DNA of 64,000 nucleotides from Mycolicibacterium aurum (GTDB lineage Bacteria; Actinomycetota; Actinomycetes; Mycobacteriales; Mycobacteriaceae), in contig NZ_LR134356.1 in assembly GCF_900637195.1 (NCBI RefSeq), positions 806,001-870,000 of the forward strand, read 5' to 3'. Position numbers and translations under genes: made by a program. Of the stretch, positions 60,294 to 64,000 are shown one piece after another. The first letter of the stretch is position 1. Every line of letters begins with the position of its first letter. Below the pieces are notes generated by a model. That model saw only the letters and a list, made by a program, of their open reading frames with translations, did no database searches and was not told the DNA's origin.

Positions 60294-61679
60294 ATGGAAC
60301 GGCTGAGTGGCCTCGACGCGGGTCTTCTGTACAGCGAGTCCACCACGGTGCCGATCCAGGTCTGCTCGGTCACCGAGTTGGACACCTCGACTGTGCCCGG
60401 TGGCTACTCCTTCGACCGCTTCCGCGCCGACCTGGGGGCCCGGATACCGGCGATCCCGGAGTTCCGCACCAAGCTCGCCGACAACGATCTGAACCTGGCC
60501 CACCCGGTATGGGTGGAGGACAAGAATTTCGACCTGTCCTCTCACGTGAAGCGGATCGGCCTCCCGGCGCCGGGCGGACGCGAGGAGCTGGCCGAGGTGT
60601 GCGGGCAGATCGCGTCGATCCCGCTGGAACGCAGCAAGCCGCTGTGGGAGATGTGGGTGATCGAGGGCGTCGGCGTAACCACCGCGGACGACAGCACCCG
60701 CCTGGCGGTGATGCTGAAGGTGCACCACGCCGTCGTCGACGGCGTATCGGCGGCCAACCTGCTGGGTCAGCTGCTGGATCGGGAGCCTGACGCGGCCCTT
60801 CCCGAGCCGGTGGACGGTCCCGGTGACGCGCCGGCGTGGGCGATCGCCGCGGACGGGTTGTGGCGGTTCGTCACCCTGCCGTGGCAGCTGACCAGGTCGA
60901 TTCCGGTGGCCACGGCCCTGGTCGCGAAAACGGTGGGTCGCGCCGCGAACGGTACCGCGATGGCCGCACCCTTCACGGCGCCGCCGACGCCCTTCAACGC
61001 GCAGTTGACGGCGCAGCGCAACGTCGCGTTCGCCTCCTTGAACCTGCCGGACGTCAAGAAGGTGAAGAACCATTTCGACGTCAAGGTCAACGACGTGGTG
61101 ATGGCGTTGTGCGCGGGTGCCCTGCGCGGCTTCCTCGACGAGCGGGGCGAGCTGCCGGACAAGCCGCTGATCGCGGCGGTGCCGTCGTCGGTGCGCGGCC
61201 TGTCCGACCGGCCCGGCCGCAACCAGTTGTCGGGCATGTTCTGCAACCTGCACACCGACATCGAGGACGCACAGGACCGGCTGCACGCCATCGCGGCCTC
61301 CAACGTGCGCGCCAAGGACCACAGCGCGTCTCTCGGCCCCACCCTGCTGGTGGACCTGGCGCAGAGCATCTCCCGCGGCGCGTTCGGGTGGCTGCTGGGG
61401 GTGCTGTCGCGCACCCCGCTGACCGACACGGCCATCCACAACGTCGTGATCTCCAACGTGCCGGGCCCGCAGGAGACGCTGTACAGCAACGGTGCGGAGG
61501 TCATCGCGCTGTATCCGCTGGGTCCGATCCTGCACGGCTCGGGGCTGAACATCACGGTGATGTCGTTGGGTGACAAGCTGAACGTCGGCATCATCTCGTG
61601 CCCGCAGCTGGTGAACGACCTGTGGGATCTCGCCGACCGGTTCACCGTCGAGCTGGAGGACCTGCTCCGCCGCTGTTGA
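60294..61679 (+). CDS. Wax ester synthase/acyl-CoA:diacylglycerol acyltransferase (WS/DGAT)
   Basis: Predicted 461-residue enzyme, the typical family length. The catalytic motif HHAVVDG is near residue 143-149 in MLKVHHAVVDGVSAAN. Other landmarks are MERLSGLDAGLLYSE at the start, PLWEMWVIEG and, in the second domain, VNDVVMALCAGALRGFL and NVPGPQETLYSNGAEV. It esterifies diacylglycerol or fatty alcohols with acyl-CoA to make triacylglycerol or wax storage lipid. It stands between the Hip1-like hydrolase and a kinase gene. Confidence 0.92.
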   Translation: MERLSGLDAGLLYSESTTVPIQVCSVTELDTSTVPGGYSFDRFRADLGARIPAIPEFRTKLADNDLNLAHPVWVEDKNFDLSSHVKRIGLPAPGGREELAEVCGQIASIPLERSKPLWEMWVIEGVGVTTADDSTRLAVMLKVHHAVVDGVSAANLLGQLLDREPDAALPEPVDGPGDAPAWAIAADGLWRFVTLPWQLTRSIPVATALVAKTVGRAANGTAMAAPFTAPPTPFNAQLTAQRNVAFASLNLPDVKKVKNHFDVKVNDVVMALCAGALRGFLDERGELPDKPLIAAVPSSVRGLSDRPGRNQLSGMFCNLHTDIEDAQDRLHAIAASNVRAKDHSASLGPTLLVDLAQSISRGAFGWLLGVLSRTPLTDTAIHNVVISNVPGPQETLYSNGAEVIALYPLGPILHGSGLNITVMSLGDKLNVGIISCPQLVNDLWDLADRFTVELEDLLRRC

Positions 61680-61755
61680 GGGCGTGCACCGTTAGGAGTC
61701 CGGTGGAAGCGGGAAGACTATGCGACGCTGCCGGTCGACGACGGAAGGATTGCAT

Positions 61756-63255
61756 GTGAGCACCCCCAAGGGCGGCGCTCGGCTGGGCACCCGGTTCGGG
61801 CCCTATGAGCTGCACTCCGTGATCGGGGTCGGGGGGATGGGCGAGGTGTACCGCGCGTACGACACGGCGCGCGAGCGAATGGTGGCGATCAAGCTGCTGC
61901 GGCCCGACATGGCTGCTGACCACAGTTTTCAGGAACGGTTCCGACGCGAGTCCCGGGTGGCGGCGCGATTGCAGGAGCCCCACGTCATCCCGGTGCACGA
62001 CTTCGGCGAGATCGACGGCGTGCTCTACATCGACATGCGGCTGGTGGAAGGCCCGAGCCTCAAGGAGCTGCTGCGCGCCGAGGGCGCGTTGCAGCCTGCG
62101 CGGGCGGTGTCGATCCTGGGTCAGGTGGCGTCTGCGCTGGACGCGGCGCACGCCAACGGACTGGTGCACCGCGACATCAAACCGGAGAACGTCCTGCTGA
62201 CCGCCGAGGACTTCGCGTACCTGGTCGACTTCGGGATCGCCCACGGCGGCGGCGAGGCGTCGGTGACGTCGACCGGATTGGTCGTCGGGTCCAGTGCATA
62301 CATGGCCCCGGAGCGTTTCAGCGGGGACAAGGGTGGGCCGGCGTCGGACGTGTACTCGCTGGCGTGCCTGCTGTACGAGTCGCTGACGGGCCGGGCGCCG
62401 TTCGAGGCGGCCGACATCCGTCAGGTCTGGAGCGCGCACATGTTCTCGCCGCCGCCGCGGCCGAGCATCATGCGGCGCGGGGTCAGCCGCACCTTCGACG
62501 ACGTGGTCGCGCGCGGCATGGCCAAGGACCCCCGCGACCGGTTCGCCTCGGCAGGGGGGCTGGCGCGTGCAGCTCATGCTGCGGCACAAGGAATCCCGAG
62601 CGAGGCGCCGGTGGCACCGGTGGCCCCGCCCCAAGTCCCCGGCCCAGTGGCTCCGCCGCCCCCGGCGCCGCCGTCGACGCGGCAGTTCACCTCGGCGCCC
62701 CAGGTTCCGATGGCGCCACCCTCGGTGCGGCCACCTCGCCGGTTCGGGCGCGGCCAGCTGGTGCTGGGGGCGGTGACGGCAGCGATGCTGGCCGTTGCCG
62801 TGATCCTGGCGATGGTGCTGGTGTTCAGCGGCGGTGACAGCGGCACCCCACAGTCCAGGTTGACGGCACCGCCGTCCTCGGACGCGTCGTCGTCGGAGGC
62901 GCCGACGTCGACGGAGACGTCGACGATCGACGGGGTGTCGGGGACGGATTCCCAAGGCTTCGTGGGTCATACGGCGCGTTGCGCGTCGGGGGACACGCCG
63001 GCCGCGCTGATCCGGACGTCGCTGTCGTTGGCGGCCATCTGCGAGACGGGCGATGGCGAGTTCTACTACAAAGGTGAGCGCCTGCGCGACGGCGCAAACC
63101 GGGAGATCCGCGGGGCGACACGCTCCGGCGACGGATTCACCGTCACGGGCTCGGACGGGGCGCGATATGACGTGCAGCCGGATCAGCTGACCATTTCCAG
63201 TGGGGGCAGCGTGGATTCGGCGGAACCGGCGCTAGAGTACGGCTCGGCCGGCTGA
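61756..63255 (+). CDS. Receptor Ser/Thr protein kinase (PknE/H-like) with small ectodomain
   Basis: Predicted 499-residue kinase with GTG start six bases after GGAAGGA. The kinase domain (about 14-280) has GVGGMGEV at 24-31, Lys46, HRDIKPEN at 138-145, DFG at 158-160 and MAPE. A Pro-rich juxtamembrane linker (PPPPAPPSTRQ) leads to one membrane segment at about 335-362. The extracellular part (about 365-499) is a Ser/Thr-rich stalk plus a small domain with two Cys (HTARCASGD and LAAICETGD) probably disulfide-bonded. It is a paralogue of the kinase at 28513 but with an unrelated sensor. The ligand is unknown. Confidence 0.88.
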   Translation: MSTPKGGARLGTRFGPYELHSVIGVGGMGEVYRAYDTARERMVAIKLLRPDMAADHSFQERFRRESRVAARLQEPHVIPVHDFGEIDGVLYIDMRLVEGPSLKELLRAEGALQPARAVSILGQVASALDAAHANGLVHRDIKPENVLLTAEDFAYLVDFGIAHGGGEASVTSTGLVVGSSAYMAPERFSGDKGGPASDVYSLACLLYESLTGRAPFEAADIRQVWSAHMFSPPPRPSIMRRGVSRTFDDVVARGMAKDPRDRFASAGGLARAAHAAAQGIPSEAPVAPVAPPQVPGPVAPPPPAPPSTRQFTSAPQVPMAPPSVRPPRRFGRGQLVLGAVTAAMLAVAVILAMVLVFSGGDSGTPQSRLTAPPSSDASSSEAPTSTETSTIDGVSGTDSQGFVGHTARCASGDTPAALIRTSLSLAAICETGDGEFYYKGERLRDGANREIRGATRSGDGFTVTGSDGARYDVQPDQLTISSGGSVDSAEPALEYGSAG

Positions 63256-63269
63256 CAGGGGGAGGGCGC

Positions 63270-64000
63270 ATGACGACCGCGAACACCGAGACGCCGCTGC
63301 CGCGGTCCAGTCCCGCCGAGACGCGGCGCGCGATCTGGAACACGCTGCGCGGATCGTCGGGCAACCTGGTCGAGTGGTACGACGTCTACGTCTACACCGT
63401 GTTCGCAACGTATTTCGAGGGCCAGTTCTTCGCGGAGTCGGAGAAGAACTCCACGGTCTACGTGTACGCCATCTTCGCGATCACGTTCGTGATGCGACCG
63501 GTGGGGTCGTGGTTCTTCGGTCGGTACGCCGATCGCCGCGGCCGACGGGCGGCGCTGACCTTCAGTGTGTCCCTGATGGCGTTGTGCTCGGCGGTGATTG
63601 CGCTGGTGCCGTCGCAGGCCACGATCGGGATCGCGGCGCCGATCATCCTGGTTCTCGCGCGGCTGGTGCAGGGCTTCGCCACGGGCGGGGAGTACGGCAC
63701 GTCGGCGACGTACATGTCGGAGGCGGCGACGCGGGAGCGACGCGGTTTCTTCTCGTCCTTCCAGTACGTCACGCTGGTGGGCGGGCATGTCCTGGCGCAG
63801 TTCACATTGCTGATCCTGCAGTCATTCCTCACCGACGATCAGATGCGAGACTTCGGGTGGCGCATCGCGTTTGCCATCGGCGGCGTGGCGGCGATCGTGG
63901 TGTTCTGGCTGCGGCGCACCATGGACGAGTCGCTGTCCGAGGAGGTTATCGAGGCAGCGAGATCGGGTGAGGACAAGGGCGCGGGCTCGATGCGCGAGTT
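63270..64000 (+). CDS. MHS-family major facilitator permease, truncated by window edge
   Basis: The ATG at 63270 follows GGAGGGC and the frame stays open to the end, giving 243 residues. SSGNLVEWYDVYVYTVFATYF at about 28-48 is the hallmark of the metabolite:H+ symporter subfamily, followed by VMRPVGSWFFGRYADRRGRR and RLVQGFATGGEYGTSATYMSE. Relatives carry 2-oxoglutarate, citrate, proline/betaine or shikimate; 2-oxoglutarate is attractive because the hexarate pathway ends there, but distance makes this weak. The C-terminal half is missing from the window. Confidence 0.88.
   Translation, partial: MTTANTETPLPRSSPAETRRAIWNTLRGSSGNLVEWYDVYVYTVFATYFEGQFFAESEKNSTVYVYAIFAITFVMRPVGSWFFGRYADRRGRRAALTFSVSLMALCSAVIALVPSQATIGIAAPIILVLARLVQGFATGGEYGTSATYMSEAATRERRGFFSSFQYVTLVGGHVLAQFTLLILQSFLTDDQMRDFGWRIAFAIGGVAAIVVFWLRRTMDESLSEEVIEAARSGEDKGAGSMRE

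Noticed and set aside
1..64000. tRNA, rRNA, riboswitch or insertion sequence
   Set aside because: No T-loop-like GTTCGA arms with matching acceptor stems, no transposase motif and no known riboswitch core were recognised by eye; an automated scan could still find a missed one.

Overview
The window is a high-GC actinobacterial chromosome segment, almost certainly from a rapidly growing mycobacterium (Mycolicibacterium-type). The evidence is the family content: a PE-PPE-domain hydrolase, DUF385/deazaflavin-type reductases, an MmpL-like transporter, a WS/DGAT acyltransferase, DesA3-type acyl-CoA desaturases, a Hip1/CaeA-like hydrolase, GAF-ANTAR proteins, and two secreted proteins sharing an N-terminal YVGRVGGLA module. 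Starts were chosen from visible Shine-Dalgarno sequences, 1-8 bp gene overlaps and family length. No rRNA, tRNA, CRISPR array or insertion sequence was seen.

Layout. 1-8.4 kb: membrane/hypothetical genes, a secreted PQQ-type sugar dehydrogenase, a PE-PPE hydrolase, an SDR, an AraC regulator and a mycobacterial DUF7159-type protein. 8.4-19.1 kb: one arm of a hexarate catabolic region (2-hydroxyacid dehydrogenase, glucarate dehydratase, IclR regulator, TSUP exporter, five-gene Opp/Dpp-type ABC importer, divergent 2-hydroxyacid dehydrogenase). 19.1-22 kb: a Cys/His-rich 45-residue protein, a PhoD-like phosphatase and a broken AbiEi/DUF559-like gene lying between two palindromic repeats. 22-27.3 kb: second hexarate arm (second glucarate dehydratase, 5-dehydro-4-deoxyglucarate dehydratase, 2,5-dioxovalerate dehydrogenase, LysR regulator). 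Together the arms encode D-glucarate to 2-oxoglutarate.

27.3-38.7 kb: DUF5996 protein, a receptor kinase whose ectodomain is a periplasmic amino-acid-binding protein, anti-sigma factor, MMPL transporter, a frameshifted cytochrome P450, a large secreted alpha/beta hydrolase, cold-shock protein with a strong terminator. 38.8-54.1 kb: an accessory stretch with two copies of a glycosyltransferase/desaturase theme (GT4 at 38953 and 48693 with related leaders; desaturases at 41527 and 52926, one with a SigA-like and one with a SigF-like promoter), three GAF-ANTAR genes, a FadD-type ligase, and an intact AbiEi/DUF559-like gene again between palindromic repeats; a GT4/GH130/ribosome-hibernation operon follows. 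54.1-64 kb: DesK/DesR-like two-component system divergent from an ABC-2 exporter and esterase, a Hip1-like lipoprotein hydrolase, WS/DGAT, a second receptor Ser/Thr kinase and the start of an MHS-family permease.

Most interesting observations: (1) two AbiEi/Vsr-like (DUF559) genes, each bracketed by a pair of ~60-bp palindromic repeats with the downstream copy encoding the protein C-terminus; (2) the kinase-solute-binding-protein fusion; (3) paralogous desaturases under different sigma-factor signatures next to a DesKR-like system; (4) three one-base contractions in short G or C runs (two in the first DUF559 gene, one in the P450), which are either true pseudogenes or assembly errors.
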